Assembly (NCBI GenBank): GCA_012932295.1
Contig: JAAONU010000014.1
Span: 35,929,977 to 35,993,976 of the forward strand
Length of the DNA: 64,000 nucleotides
Source: Cyclina sinensis
Taxonomy: Eukaryota; Mollusca; Bivalvia; Venerida; Veneridae
Reading direction: 5' to 3'
How positions within the stretch are numbered: position 1 is the stretch's first letter; each line of letters begins with the position of its first letter. The position numbers were made by a program, and so were the translations under genes. This document shows positions 1 to 24,959 of the stretch, in pieces. A model generated the notes under the pieces. The model was not told the origin of the DNA. It did not search any database and saw only the letters and a program-made list of their open reading frames with translations.

Positions 1-560
1 GGGAACGCCCAGCCTCAAGCATCCCTACCCCCTATTCATCTCCTCATCGTCAATACGCCGTCTTTGCTGTAGATTGACCAGTGCTAGGTTCAATATAAAC
101 GTTACCATGCACAAGCGAAGTCTGAATAAAACGGATGTGTACATGAAGGTACATGCCCGCGGTGCACCACTTTTCCAGGGGTATCGCTTTCCCCGTGCAT
201 CTCGAGCCATGTACAGGTAAACCATTAAAATCTGCTGTACAGGTCGGCCTTCCATATGAATAAACTACATGTATGAGAAAAAATCAGTTATTTTGAGGTT
301 ATCATCATTAAAAAGATATTTAAGAAATACTAGATGGGTGTTCAGTGGAACACTTGTGTCGCCCTTGGGTACTCTGTTAGAATAACAAAAAAGGTAAACA
401 AGAGCCTGCTGGAAAGACAGCTTGCTAGTCAAAGTACAACAAGACCTGTCCACAGACAGCATGCTCCACTTTTCTCAGTGCTGGATAATTAATTATAAGC
501 GAAGTTAAACAAGAGGCCCAAGTGAAAAAACATTGAGTGGGGGAGGGCAAGTACCTAGTC
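1..560. other. Unassigned stretch
   Basis: No gene, splice-supported exon or repeat unit could be recognised here. The short open frames have no conserved motif, and the composition is ordinary until the G-rich array begins near 560. Confidence 0.4.
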
Positions 561-1105
561 ATACAAGATGAAAAAAAAATTGAACAAGCACTAATGTATT
601 TAAAAAAAAAGGATGGGGAGTTCAGTTACTATGTATTAAAAAAAAATTGGGCCGGGGGCGGGGGGAGTGACTGGTTTGGGGGGGGAGAGGATTGAAGTCA
701 AGTACATGTGTATTAAAAAAAAATCGGACCCTGGTGGGAGGTGACAGGTTTGGAGGGTGGATGAGGAGTCAACAAGTACCTATGTATTAAAAAAAATAGG
801 CCGTGGGGGGGGGGGGGGGGGGGGGGGGGGAGGGGGCGGGGGGAGTGACTGGTGGGGTGGGGGTGTAGGGGTTTAGGATGGATGGGAAGTCAATTACCTA
901 TGTATAAAAAAAAAATTTGGGCCGTTGGGGGTGTGCGGGGGGGACTGACTTGTGGGGAGTGCGGAGGGGGTTAAGGATGGATGGGGAGTCAAGTACCTAT
1001 GTATTTAAAAAAAATAGGGCGGGGAGGTTAAAAAAAAGTGTGAGGGGGGCATCGGGTCCCCATCCAGAGGGGACGGTAGAGGTGGGGAGTACTTACTCAT
1101 CTCAT
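560..1105. repeat. Diverged G-rich tandem array (~110-120 bp unit)
   Basis: At least four diverged units each read roughly: a 'gggagt caagtaccta tgtatt' block, a run of 7-9 A, 'ggccg', then a G-rich tract ending in 'agtgact ggtttgg'. Unit starts fall near 580, 690, 775, 890 and 985. Unit length varies mainly through the A and G runs. The G tracts could form G-quadruplexes on the plus strand. No coding function is apparent. Confidence 0.7.
805..830 (+). repeat. Poly-G tract of 26 G
   Basis: An uninterrupted run of 26 G lies inside one unit of the G-rich array, followed by A and a further G-rich stretch. A homopolymer this long is prone to slippage and to assembly error, so its exact length should not be trusted. 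Confidence 0.85.
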
Positions 1106-1159
1106 GTCAGTTAATACTTTATTTCTAGGCTTAAGAAGTTTTTTTCCTGTATATAAATA

Positions 1160-1860
1160 TAAGCAAAATCAAGTGACCCCTGGGGGGTGGGGCTAACAGT
1201 GACCCCAGGGACATGGGTACCAACAATCTTTACAGGGGTTTTGCTGGTGATCAAGAATTCCAAGTTAGAATGGAATATCTTTGACACTTTTTGAGACATG
1301 GACATAAAGAAGGTCAACCAAGAAATTATAACTTGAAAAAGGGGCATAACATTGCAAAAATAAATTTGAGGGTTATCTGCCCTTGAAAAATAGTGTTGTC
1401 TTAAGTGATACAATTGTAAGTATTACAATTGGAAAGTTTGATGAAGAAATGGCATAGTTATAGCCAATGCTAAGTTTTCATGACAAAATCCAAGTACAAA
1501 AAGGGGCATAACTCTGTCAATTGTGACCTTGACCTATAGATTTTGGCATCATCACGACCCTGTTGTCATAAGCAATATTATTTGAAAGTGTGATGATGAA
1601 ATGTTAAGAAATGGCAGTTATTGACAACGTTAAGTTTTCATGACAAAATCCAAGTACAAAAAGGGGCATAACTCTGTCAAATGTGACCTTGACCTAAAGA
1701 TTTTGGCATCATCCCAACCCTGTTGTCATAAGCAATACAATTTGAAAGTTTGATAAGATAATGATTAGAAACGGCAAAGTTATAGCCTACGTTAAGTTTT
1801 CGTGACGGACCGATGGACAAAGTGATCCCTATGTATCGCCGTTTCTTCGAAGGGGCGACA
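1160..1860. repeat. Interspersed bivalve-type repeat with internal ~170 bp repetition
   Basis: The words 'aaaaggggcataactctgtc', 'tgtgaccttgaccta' and 'ttttggcatcatc' recur at about 1500-1560 and 1660-1715. 'gttaagttttc' recurs near 1470, 1630 and 1790. The block ends in 'gacggaccgatggac' and 'cgaaggggcgacaca'. This is the style of dispersed repeat common in bivalve genomes. No transposase or reverse transcriptase motif was seen, so the class is unknown. Confidence 0.7.
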
Positions 1861-1934
1861 CAAAAAAGTCATCCCTATCAAATTTTGAGTAGTATATATG
1901 CACACAACTGCAACATCTTTATAACAACTCACAG

Positions 1935-2030
1935 TAGACTCTAATTCCCTGGTGAGATTCGAACCACATTATCTTTGGATCAGGAGTCCAACCCTCTATC
2001 CCCTCAATCAGTACTCCACCCTTCTGTGTG
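1935..2030 (-). repeat. tRNA-derived sequence (SINE-like)
   Basis: Read on the minus strand, a box-A-like 'GGGGATAGAGGGTTGG' is followed ~35 nt later by a good B box, 'GTGGTTCGAATCTCACC'. The acceptor arms do not pair, so this is a tRNA-derived repeat or tRNA pseudogene and not a functional tRNA. Confidence 0.5.
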
Positions 2031-2346
2031 TAGATGATCGATGCCGCCATTATTACTTTGTATTTCAGAACCAGAAAGAAAACATCTGCTTTTAAGAAAA
2101 TTTATTTCCTAATAACTTCATTTTTACATAATGTACACTGGTGGTTAAAAGCACTTTGTATAACAATAAATAGTTGGCATTTTGTACAAAAACAAAAACA
2201 GAATCTAAGTTCCAGTATGTTATTATCTGCTTATTCATTAGGACAAGAGATCTTTGATTAACATGTAATAGAAAACCATACTGCAAATTTCATTCAAGCA
2301 TAGTAAGAAATAACCTTTTACAGTCTTCTTTAGTGGCTTTTGAAAA

Positions 2347-2560
2347 TTAACCCTTAACCTGCTGGAACCGAAAGTGATTAGCCTTTGCCACCAGTATAGA
2401 GCCAGGCCAGCCTGCACATCCGTGCAGTCTGACCAGGCTCTATACTGTTGGTAGCTCAATTTTTGTATTTTGATATTGAAATCCCTTAAACTTTGAATGG
2501 GCTGTTCCAAATTCAAAGCTGGGCTAATCCATTAAAAAATTTCAGCATGTTCAGGGTTAA
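2347..2560. mobile_element. TTAA-flanked MITE (~210 bp)
   Basis: The element begins TTAACCCTTAACCTGCTGG and ends CAGGGTTAA, so both ends are inverted and sit in TTAA. Inside are the near-palindromic words 'ccagcctgcacatccgtgca' and 'gcagtctgaccaggctctat'. From memory this matches a very abundant short element of clam genomes. TTAA flanks suggest mobilisation by a piggyBac- or Kolobok-type transposase. It is non-coding. Confidence 0.75.
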
Positions 2561-4060
2561 ATCAGAAATATTAACAATTAACCCGAGTGCAATTTAACAA
2601 GACTGGCCTATTTATACTGTAGAATCTGTGTTTTACAATTACCAAAAGCTTACTCCATTATTGTGGAGAAAAAAATGTTTTTTCCATTGAATTTTCTTTA
2701 TCTTCACATGTAAACATTACTTGTTTCACACTGAACATTTCACGTTTTCTTTAATTTATAAAGGAACAGTGCAACTCCCTTTTTATACAAACAATGAGCC
2801 TTTTAATGTGATTTTTCTTCAAAATGCTAATTAAAAATCTGCACCAGTTTCAATAATCATTTTCTTTACAGTGGGAAACACTATCTGATCTCCATATCAA
2901 GCAAGGAAAGAAATTTCTCAAACACAAAATCTCAAAATATTTGAACACTTTGTACTGTCATAGATAAAATTTTATGTCCTTCCCCTGAAAATTTCATTTT
3001 CTGAAAATAACTCGAATTCATTTAGAACAGACTTTCCCTTTCTCAATTCATTCAATTTTGTGAAACCTTTTGTTTATACATGAAAGTCATCATCAACTGC
3101 GAATGCCCATTTCAATACACAATGTTGTTGTTGTTGATTTAACGCTTGTGTCACATCTATAAGGTATCATTAATTTACATCTTTCACATCAGCCAGCTGT
3201 TTGAAAGACAATACAATCTTTTTCTGCCACGTTTTAAGTGACAACTTTTCAATATCAAGTCCATTCCAGTGATCAGTTCAATGCAGTTTCACAGCAAGAA
3301 AGATAAAAACAATTCAGTTCAACTAGTTCCAGTCTCTTTTATTGGGGTTTAAGTGGATTCTACTGGACTTCAGTTGTTTTCGTAGTTTTAGAAACTGGAG
3401 ATCTTTAATATCCCTGTCTTCAGACAGAAGCACTTTGATGGAATAAAAGAACTCCACTGTCTTCCCCCAACAAACAAAGAAAATTACCAACAAAGGCTCA
3501 AATTTCTTATATGTTGCTAAAATTCAGTCAAAACTTGGTTCTAAAAGGATATTCTTTTACTAAATTGAATTTTATGAATAAAACCCTGCTGGTAGGTTTA
3601 ATTATTTGTCACCATGACAACTTCAATGCCACAGTATTTCTATAGAAACTTTCCTGTAATGAGAGTTTACAGTTTCCTTTTACAGTTTCGACATAAATTT
3701 CTGATACTGAACCTAACCAATGCTTATAAATGTATAAATGAAGCTATCTGAAAATCTAGAAACATAATTAATCCCTTTTACATCCTGTACATTTACCATT
3801 ACCAACATATCTGATTGATTTTAGGAATAAATACCCTTTGTCTAATTTTGCTTTAACAAAATTAAATTAAAATCAAATGTTGATGTGAACAAGACAAATA
3901 CTGATCCATTAAAGTCCACACTTATTTTTTGCTAATCAAAACCAAAATTAAACTCAGAAATAAAATTGACAAAAAGAACATTTTCAGAACAGTCTACATA
4001 CAGACATTACATAAGCATCCAGTTACTGAGAAGGACCTTCCTTATTACTTTGCTGATGAC
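2561..4060. other. AT-rich unassigned stretch
   Basis: AT-rich, low-complexity-like DNA downstream of ABCE1. No exon with paired splice sites, no transposon ends and no tandem units were recognised. An extended ABCE1 3' UTR isoform reaching into it cannot be excluded. Confidence 0.35.
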
Positions 4061-4501
4061 TTAAAGCGACTGACTCACAGAAGTTAGCTTTTTTTCTATT
4101 CTTTAAAATTGAAGAGAAGTTAATGTACTATGACAATATAATTTTATGCTTCTATACATTAAGAAAACCGAAGATAGAATTTGATTTTAACAGGATTCGA
4201 CCCATGCCCTTCAGGTCAGTAAAATATGGAGCAGAGACCTAGACTGCTGAGCCACTGTGAAATGTTCTTTATAAATGTCAAAATTAACAAAATAAACGAA
4301 GTACCTACACTGTGACTAACGTGGTAAATTTTTTTTATTGATAAAAAAGTGAAAAACTTTGTATTATGTGTTTCTGTACCAAAAACTGAGATAGTAACTT
4401 AGTTTAGATATGTTCTTCACAACTTCAACCAGAATTTTTACATATATAAACATAATCTTTTTTTATGCATCGTCAACTCATCTATGAGTCAGTCACTTTA
4501 A
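4061..4501. mobile_element. TTAA-flanked element carrying a tRNA-like core, copy 1
   Basis: TTAA at 4061-4064 is followed by AGCGACTGACTCACAG. At the right end GAGTCAGTCACT is followed by TTAA (4498-4501), giving terminal inverted repeats. Near 4185-4260, on the minus strand, lies a tRNA-like segment with a box-A-like 'TGGCTCAGCAGTC' and a B-box-like 'GGGTCGAATCCTG'. The same arrangement occurs at 62287-62695, so this is one family. It lies just beyond the likely ABCE1 polyadenylation site. Confidence 0.75.
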
Positions 4502-4533
4502 CAACTTGAAATAATTCCATTTTCCTCAACCTG

Positions 4534-4539
4534 AATTTA
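4534..4539 (-). promoter_or_regulatory. Candidate ABCE1 polyadenylation signal
   Basis: An AATAAA hexamer on the minus strand lies about 615 nt downstream of the ABCE1 stop codon. It is the first canonical hexamer I noticed after the stop. Its use as the real poly(A) site is an inference. Confidence 0.3.
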
Positions 4540-5153
4540 TTAGGAGTACATTTCTTTAAATCATATCATCATTTACTGAAATTCAGGTGAATTGTCAGTT
4601 CCAAGATGAAAATATTAAAACCTATTCCTAGTTATATAAGCTCAAGATTATGCTCAACATATTTCAGTGACTGGATGCATGAAAATCAAAATTTAAGGAA
4701 ATTAAAGGGGCCACAGAAGTTGTCATAGTAACAAAATGCCAGCAGACCAAGAGAAACACTGAACCTAGCTGGACTGAAAATTCTTGTTACTGTGAAACTG
4801 CACCTGACTGACCACCCTGACAGCCTGCAATATACATTCCATGGTGCCTTCTGTACATTCTCACCTCTACAATACCTCAAGGTCAAAGGTTGTTGCCATA
4901 GATTACAGATCTTCAATACATCATTGTTCAAAAGCCAGTCAGTGTTGATATTGAAACACAACATAAAGCTTGTAGAATTTAAAGCCTCCTTTTTTATGTA
5001 TCTGAAGCTAACAAACTGTAGGTTTTCTCTAGAAAATTTGTAGATTAAAGTTTGCTCTTTTCCTTGACCTTTGGTATCCATGAATACAGCTCTCCTCCCA
5101 TATTGCAGGCTGGGCCCAACAGCGAGTGGTTTTTGAGGCACCTCTAGGGTGCC

Positions 5154-18636
<13,483 letters not shown>

Positions 18637-18879
18637 TTATTTTAGTTCCTTAAAAAATAAAAAAAACTTATTGATTAGTTGCTAGAATCGATGTATGTGT
18701 TAACTATTTGAATCTGAAAAAAAAATGTTCTTAGTTCTTTACACAAAAACACACAATACTTTTTCTTTTTCATGTAAATCGTAAACCGAGAATCAATGCT
18801 GAAAAAATACAACTTATAGGATGCAACTTTTAGAAATATTGCTTGACAATTTTCCTTCCACCTGTATGTTTGATGCAAG

Positions 18880-19190
18880 TGAAGATACTGTACACAAAAT
18901 CAGCACCACTCTAGCCATTGTGTCAAACATCAGTGACATTAGTAGAAAGGGTACCAAATAATTATGGCTCTATGTCACAATACCCAAAGGTCTTTCAAAA
19001 ATTTTCTGACTGGATCCAAGGTAGTTTAAATAATTCAACATACAAAGCTTTTAGACCGTTTTGATAAAGGCAAAATCTACGCTTTGATCTATTAAGCTGC
19101 CAGTCATTGGGCTGTCCAGGCTGGATAAGAATTTAAAAAAAAAAAAAAAATTCAAAATTCTCAGTGAATTATTCAAAATAAAAGTTTCTT
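18880..19190. other. Unassigned stretch upstream of ABCE1 coding start
   Basis: No motif was recognised. A poly-A run sits near 19135-19150. A 5' non-coding ABCE1 exon or intron may lie here but cannot be placed. Confidence 0.3.
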
Positions 19191-19199
19191 GGGTAATTT

Positions 19200-19680
19200 A
19201 AAACAAGTAAAAAAGTAAAATTTGCATGTCGGGAGGCTCTCCCTAATGGGGTGAGATAACCTTCTGTGGGGATGGCGACTATATCATTGGTGATTTTTTA
19301 TACATCATGGAGAGCCTACCGTCAATACGAGAAAGATCTACTCTAGTAGGCACCATTTAAGTGACTGTAGCCTCTGAGTAACACTGGATGTGTGCCCAAA
19401 GTCAGATTTGACCCAACACGCAGATCTTCTTTGGACAGATTCTATCTGATCGAATTGGGTTTGACTATGGGGGGCAGGAACCAGACATCAGAAGCATCCT
19501 TTAGTTGTGATCGAACAAGCGTATTATATGCCATGGCTTTAAGGGGATCAGAGTTGACTTTTGTATTGCAGGGTAAGAAACCAAGTGTCTGGTTTGCCTT
19601 TTCAGTTAACCTAGCACAGATATAATATGGTACTTCTACTCCCTTGCCTAGTCCAACTAAATGTACACAAGTCAAGATAA
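19200..19680 (-). pseudogene. LINE (non-LTR) retrotransposon relic, 3' end of reverse transcriptase
   Basis: The minus-strand translation reads EKANQTLGFLPCNTKVNS, then AMAYNTLVRSQLKDASDVW, then SVQRRSACWV. This is the familiar 'KANrtLGFLrRNL..AYkaLVRPqLEYAs.vWdP' region that closes the RT of Jockey/CR1-like LINEs. A frame change then leads to 'DIVAIPTEGYLTPLGRASRHA', again typical of these elements. Stops and shifts show it is dead. The promoter-side 5' part is missing. Confidence 0.85.
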
Positions 19681-20264
19681 TGTGTCATTTTGTATGGGCC
19701 AATATCTCGCCTCCTTTTTTATTCCAACCAGTTACAAAAATACCTCAGAATTTGCTCAAGACGTCACTTGAATTATTTTGACTACTACCTTGCCTATAAG
19801 ATAGCTCAAACAACGCTCGGAGCAGGTGGTTTTTTCTGGGTTACATTAACATATACTGATAATATGACAGTACTAGACTTCAATCAACACTGAATTCTGC
19901 ATCTGAAAAAGCCCAGGGCAGTCATGCTCAATAATACAATATCCAGTTATGAAAAAATAAAACTAATGTGAACAGTCTGGCTATATTTTAATCAACTTTC
20001 AGATTTGTTAATGTTATGTTATCTCATAGATGTTCTAAACCTCGAATTAACCAGAACCTTATTCTTATTAGCCTTATTAACTAGCTACTGAGTTGTGTAA
20101 TGTGATCAGGTGATGGCATATGGAACGAAGGAAGATGGATATTAAAGAAAACGAAAGAGAAGAAAAAGAGATCCTCTATTCGATTCGTAGAATAGATATC
20201 ATGTTCAATCTTAATATACTCGAAACATTAATAAACCGTCTAGTTACTTATAATTCGCCGAAAT

Positions 20265-20415
20265 AAATAACGCCGGTACGATATGTGAATATGGCCGCCA
20301 CCACATGCATGCGCAACACCGGTGTAGCGTGAGATTAGTCAGACCGTGAGGATCATAAGTCCACTAAATGCAGACAAGGTAGAACTGTTGACTGGAGGAA
20401 TAACGAATTTATGGC
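20265..20415 (-). promoter_or_regulatory. Candidate ABCE1 promoter / first-exon region
   Basis: A locally CpG-richer patch (cgccggtacg, gccgccaccac, gcgcaacaccggtgtagcg) stands out in AT-rich DNA ~1.7 kb upstream of the ABCE1 start codon, where a 5' non-coding exon is often found. No TATA box or confident donor site was identified, so this is a positional inference. Confidence 0.3.
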
Positions 20416-20804
20416 TTGAATTCCTAGCAGAATAAGAATGAAACTGAAGTTTTAACAAAATCATGTTTCATATAGCTTGTTCATTATCCGTTTAGTATTA
20501 AAACATAATTTCCAAATTGTTTGACTCTATTTTCGATATTCAACAACCCAGACTAGTAAAATCTGACACTTTAAGAGAGGTACTACAATCATATTCATAA
20601 CAAAACTGACAAGTTTATTTTTAGCAACTTGTAATCCAATCTGACTGAATTTCACGATCTACCTTCTTATAGCGCAGAGATTTTAATCATAATTTATTAC
20701 TTGTAATCTTTTATACAAATGTTTCGACTGGCCACTGTACCAAGAAGTGCTAGCATTGTTAGAATAACATTGCACAAGGCTGCTGCATATCATTTTCGTA
20801 AGAT

Positions 20805-20916
20805 CACAGGAGTTTGAAATTCTATCAATAAACAAGAAATATTGTAAAAATTATGTCCTCTACATAATAATTTTTACAATATCTCTTGTTTATTGATAGA
20901 ATTTCAAACTCCTGTG
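20805..20916. mobile_element. Palindromic MITE (112 bp) with 7-bp target duplication
   Basis: Starts CACAGGAGTTTGAAATTCTA and ends with its exact reverse complement. The arms pair over ~50 bp with about one mismatch around a very short centre. It is flanked on both sides by gtaagat (20798-20804 and 20917-20923), a perfect target duplication. Transcribed, it would form one long hairpin. Confidence 0.88.
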
Positions 20917-20933
20917 GTAAGATGTAGCTTAAA

Positions 20934-21112
20934 AAAGTATTTGTATAAAAACAGTCTGAGTTTCCTTTACTAATAATACTATTTACAAAAAAAAGTATTT
21001 GTATAAAAACAGTCTGAGTTTCCTTTACTGATAATACTATTTACAAAAAAAGTATTTGTATAAAAACAGTCTGAGTTTCCTTTACTGATAATACTATTTA
21101 CATTTTTTTCCG
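20934..21112. repeat. Three tandem ~60-bp units
   Basis: Three units begin 'aaagtatttgtataaaaaca' and run through 'gtctgagtttcctttact' to 'aatactatttaca'. They differ mainly by a/g in 'ta(a/g)taa' and by A-run length. They start 11 bp beyond the target duplication of the palindromic MITE. Confidence 0.92.
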
Positions 21113-21436
21113 TAGAAAGATCATTATCTAAAACTGCAAAAAGATATTGAGTTCTGATATATAATAACATGACAAGTCAACTGCACTGTAATGAAAGATT
21201 TTTTTGTTTTGAACAATTTATATTTAGAACCAAACAAAATACAATCTGGTTTGAATATTATTTTTTTTTTTGGTCTAATAGTAGCTTCTTCTTTCGTTTA
21301 TCAGCAACGGTAAAACCATCACGCTGATTGATGTAGAAGTGTATTTAATATTATTCAAATAAAAAGACTTAGTACGTTCAGAAAAATAGGACCTGAACAA
21401 CTCCACAGATTTGACATCCATAGAGTACATGCCCTG

Positions 21437-21490
21437 GGCGAACGAACGAATGAGCAAGCGAGCGAGCGAATGAATGAATGAATGAGTGGT
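21437..21490. repeat. GAAC/GAAT/GAGC microsatellite
   Basis: Degenerate tetranucleotide run of gaac, gaat and gagc. On the minus strand it lies just 3' of a LINE reverse transcriptase relic, so it could derive from that element's tail. Confidence 0.8.
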
Positions 21491-21529
21491 CTTCATTCAT
21501 AGAGTACAGTTTATAGCATAGAATATTAT

Positions 21530-21870
21530 GGTTATAGCCGTGTCAAACGCCTTTCGAAAGTCAAGCATGACTATACATTTTACTAGGACTTTTGATATTT
21601 ATTTCTTTATCAAATAAAAAAGATGAATGAGGCACGAATCAGTGAAAGCCACTTTGATATTCTTATGGTAGATTGCTCTTGATTAGATGAGACTCCAACT
21701 GACTATATACCAATCCTTCCAAATAGTTTGAAACAATAGACTGTATACACGTGAAAATGCAAGACGATAGGAGTGCGATTTTTTCCAGCCCGATTCAAAA
21801 GTGATATTTATAACTGAAAAACTTTCAGTTAGACAGCAGATTTAACAATGATAATAATTGTATTGAACAA
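21530..21870 (-). pseudogene. LINE reverse transcriptase relic (motif 'MLDFRKAFDTA')
   Basis: On the minus strand, a relic of 'NYLEGLVYSQLESHLIKSNL' then 'EYQSGFH' resembles the RT region 'vlEklvy.rL..yL..n.ll...QsGFR'. A little further on comes IVMLDFRKAFDTAIT, the conserved 'vflDlsKAFDtv' motif of non-LTR RT. In-frame stops interrupt it. It is a separate fragment from the LINE piece at 19.2-19.7 kb. Confidence 0.75.
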
Positions 21871-21977
21871 TTATTTAATGACATGGATAATGCGAAGACC
21901 GCTTTTTTATCTAATATATGATACAAGAAGCTTTATATCAACAGTTCTTTTAATAAACTACTAATTTCATAACTTGT

Positions 21978-22053
21978 CGAAATGAATAAATGAATGAATG
22001 GATGAATGAATGAATGAACGAACGAACGAACGAACGAACGAATGAATGAATGG
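21978..22053. repeat. (AATG)n/(AACG)n microsatellite
   Basis: Runs of aatg, then six gaac units, then aatg again. A gradient of AATG-AACG-AATG suggests point mutation spread by slippage. Confidence 0.9.
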
Positions 22054-22254
22054 TCTAAGTTTTTTTTTCTTCTCTATATATGTTGACAAACAGTAATGGA
22101 TGTTCAAACAACAAACACATATATGATTTATGACTGACAATGTTTTCTTACGCTGGACATAACTGTACTATTATCATGTTTTATAAAATGCACAGTTACT
22201 ATTATTTATGTACAGTTAATGTTTGTTCATGTTTGTTTGTCTGTCAGAAATAAA

Positions 22255-22385
22255 AATCAATGAATGAAGGGAGGAAGGCAGGGAGGGAGGAAGGAAAGAA
22301 GGAACGAACAATAAACGAACGAACAAACCGGGAACGATGGAAGGACGGAACAACCAATCAACTAACCAACCAACCAACTATAAAC
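22255..22385. repeat. Purine-rich compound microsatellite
   Basis: aatg, ggag/gaag, gaac and caac tetranucleotide runs follow one another, with almost pure purine between 22262 and 22300. Confidence 0.8.
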
Positions 22386-22389
22386 AAAA

Positions 22390-23399
22390 AAGAAAACAAA
22401 TATTTGTTGTCTTACAATTTTGGTTTTTAGATATGGCTTTATTTTTATTTTTACTTTGTTTTGTTTTATTTTACAAACATAAATGTGGTTCCTTGTTCGT
22501 GAATAAAAGCATGATGGTTATATAGGTCATACTCATATTATCCACAATAATATGTTTGTCCGCAAAGAAAGTTAGTGAAAAAAATCTGTGAGTCGTTATA
22601 ATCATGATATTTCTTGGTCGTTTCTACTCATACGGACTTGTATTGGATTTTCATGACATATGATGAAAATTCTAAACAGAAATATAACAAACCTAAAAAT
22701 TTGTTAGAGTAAAATATCCCTAAAATGAAATTTAGGTTTTATCAAAGAGCCCTCCTACACTTTTCTGCAGACGTCCTTGAGGTCTTAAACTTTTGCCCGT
22801 TGCGCCAACTTTAATATATATTGTCTGCAGGAAAATCGGGGCATGCGTTGCAGAGCTACAGCCGTTCAAAGTGAGTGCTGTAAACATCTTCTGATACAAT
22901 GCCTGTATATATGACAATATATGTTATCAGTTCGCTCTTTTCTTTCTTTTTTCTTTCTTTTGATTTGTGCGTGCATACTGAACGAAGTCCTCTACGGTTC
23001 AGCCCTGGTTAATATTTTCTGACACAATATTGTCTTGCGTGGAACCCGGCGGAACTGCATACTCATTTTTTCCTTATTTTGACTCAAATTTCGAAAGTAT
23101 TGAACTATTTGACACAAAGTCCATACAACTGAACATTTGCTTTCTTTTGTTCCTGCTATTATTTTCATGAATAATTATCACTATAATAATCATCATGATA
23201 ATCACCATCATTAGAGTCTCTATATTTTTGGGAAAGTGCAATCAGCAGTGTGATTTTTACAACTAAGTTTTAAAGGATCCTTTTTCAGTCTTAAATGAAC
23301 GAGTTTAAAGGTTTCCAATCTTTAAAAAAGTTTAAATATCCTTCGATTGACCACATCGTTCCGTTCAATAACTCATGAACCTTTTTAACAACATCTTTC
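22390..23399. other. Unassigned stretch
   Basis: No exon, transposon end or tandem unit was recognised. There is a short pyrimidine run (ttctttcttttttctttctttt) near 22936 and a cat/atc-rich patch near 23180-23215. Confidence 0.35.
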
Positions 23400-24010
23400 A
23401 AACTTCATAGGGATGTTGCCTTTATTAAACAGAAAATTCGTATTGTTTTGGGGGTCATTAGGTGAAAAGTCAATGTCACTGTCACCTTGAATATCCTGTC
23501 AATAACTTGAGTACCATTCGGCCCACAGCTTTCAAACTTTATACGGTAGTTGCCCTGTTTGAGTATAAGACCACTATTGCTTTTGGTTTCATTAGGTGAA
23601 ATATCAAGGCTACTGTCAACTTGAATTTGAAAACCATATCTGCACAATAACTCCAGTGCCATATGACCCTCAGGCATCAAACTTACTAGAGTTGTTGCCC
23701 TTATTGTGTAGAAGACCCCTATTGTTAAGGTCATTAGATCAAAGGTCAAGGTCATGGTTAAATACAATTTGAAAATGGTTTCCGTTCAATACCTCAAGTA
23801 TCATTTGACCAGGAGCCTTCAAACTACAAGAAATGGATGCCTTTATTGGGTAGAAGACCCCTATTGTTTTGGCAGTCAACAGGTCAAAGGTCAAGGTCTT
23901 AATCACCCTGAATTTGAAAAAGGTTTCCACACTATAAGTCGAGCACCATTTGACCCAGAGCCTTCAAACTTCATGGTGTGATTTCCCTTACTAAGTTGAA
24001 AAGCCATAAT
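23400..24010. repeat. Interspersed bivalve-type repeat with ~180 bp internal units
   Basis: 'ttcaaactt..gggatgttgccttta', 'gaagacccctattgtttt', 'cattaggtcaaaggtcaagg' and 'aataactcaagtaccatttga' recur about every 120-180 bp (near 23400, 23520, 23640, 23780 and 23930). Open frames on both strands are by-products of the repetition. Confidence 0.75.
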
Positions 24011-24049
24011 TGTTTCCTTAGGCACTGTCTGTAAAATTCAGTACCTTTT

Positions 24050-24076
24050 TGGATCGATTGTCACACAATCGATCCA
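24050..24076. repeat. Perfect hairpin, 12-bp stem
   Basis: TGGATCGATTGT, a 3-nt loop CAC, then ACAATCGATCCA: twelve perfect pairs. It lies at the end of the preceding repeat block. No function can be assigned. Confidence 0.85.
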
Positions 24077-24849
24077 GTTTCCAAAGGGCACCAAACTGAT
24101 TACAAATCGCCTATCAACGACCAGAATTTTCTACCAAACACCAAAACAAACAAAGCAATAAGCGTTATCGTTTAATATTTTAGACGTAGAGAGCAGCAAC
24201 TATTTTGCTTTGATTATTTTTTCTTAATTATTGATTAACAATTTCCTAAAAATGTGTTTACTTCACAATTACTATTTACTGGTTTCCATCCTGAGATGTA
24301 TTCCAGTGTGCAGTGTAATTCTAATAAAATCTACCAGTTACCACTGGACCACTGATCTGCTCCCTGGGATTATATTGTTTTCACACAATTTTTTTATACA
24401 AGATAGAAGTTCGTTACAGTCTATATTTAATGAACACATTTGACTTCTGAATAAAGCCAGTAATGTACAGAATAATTCTAACGTATCATTATTTTGTTCT
24501 GAATAGAGAATAATTAATACAATATAAAGATGTAAAAACTGAATATGAAATCAACATGTTCATATTTAACTCTTAAAAATTCCAAACAGGCTGGTCAACG
24601 TTAAGACATCAGATATGAAGATGGTTTCTAGTTTTTACCTATAATTCTGTCTTCAACATGTCTATTCTTTTCTCACAGGTTATCCTTCAAAATAATGTCA
24701 ATTTGAATTATACTGGATGAATCATTTATGACTTATTAATTTTACCTCAGTTGGGAAACAAGTTCTAGGTAAACCCCGTTGGATTACTGCTTCCTAGGTT
24801 AGAACCAGTGCTCTCGCAGTAATTGTGGAATCCGGAAAGTCACTGGAAA

Positions 24850-24930
24850 CTCTCATACCTTTGGTGCGATTCACACCAGCGACCTCTAAATCATGAGTCC
24901 GGCAGTCTAACCACTCGACCAAAGTACAAC
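24850..24930 (-). repeat. tRNA-like sequence (degenerate)
   Basis: On the minus strand: 'TGGTCGAGTGGTTAGACTGC' as box A and D arm, 'CCGGACTCATGATTTAGAGG' as an anticodon-arm-like part, then 'TGGTGTGAATCGCACC' as a weakened B box and T arm. It is probably a tRNA pseudogene or SINE head. The 5' and 3' acceptor strands do not clearly pair. Confidence 0.5.
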
Positions 24931-24959
24931 TTGTTTGAATTAGTCTAAGTGCCAGTATG

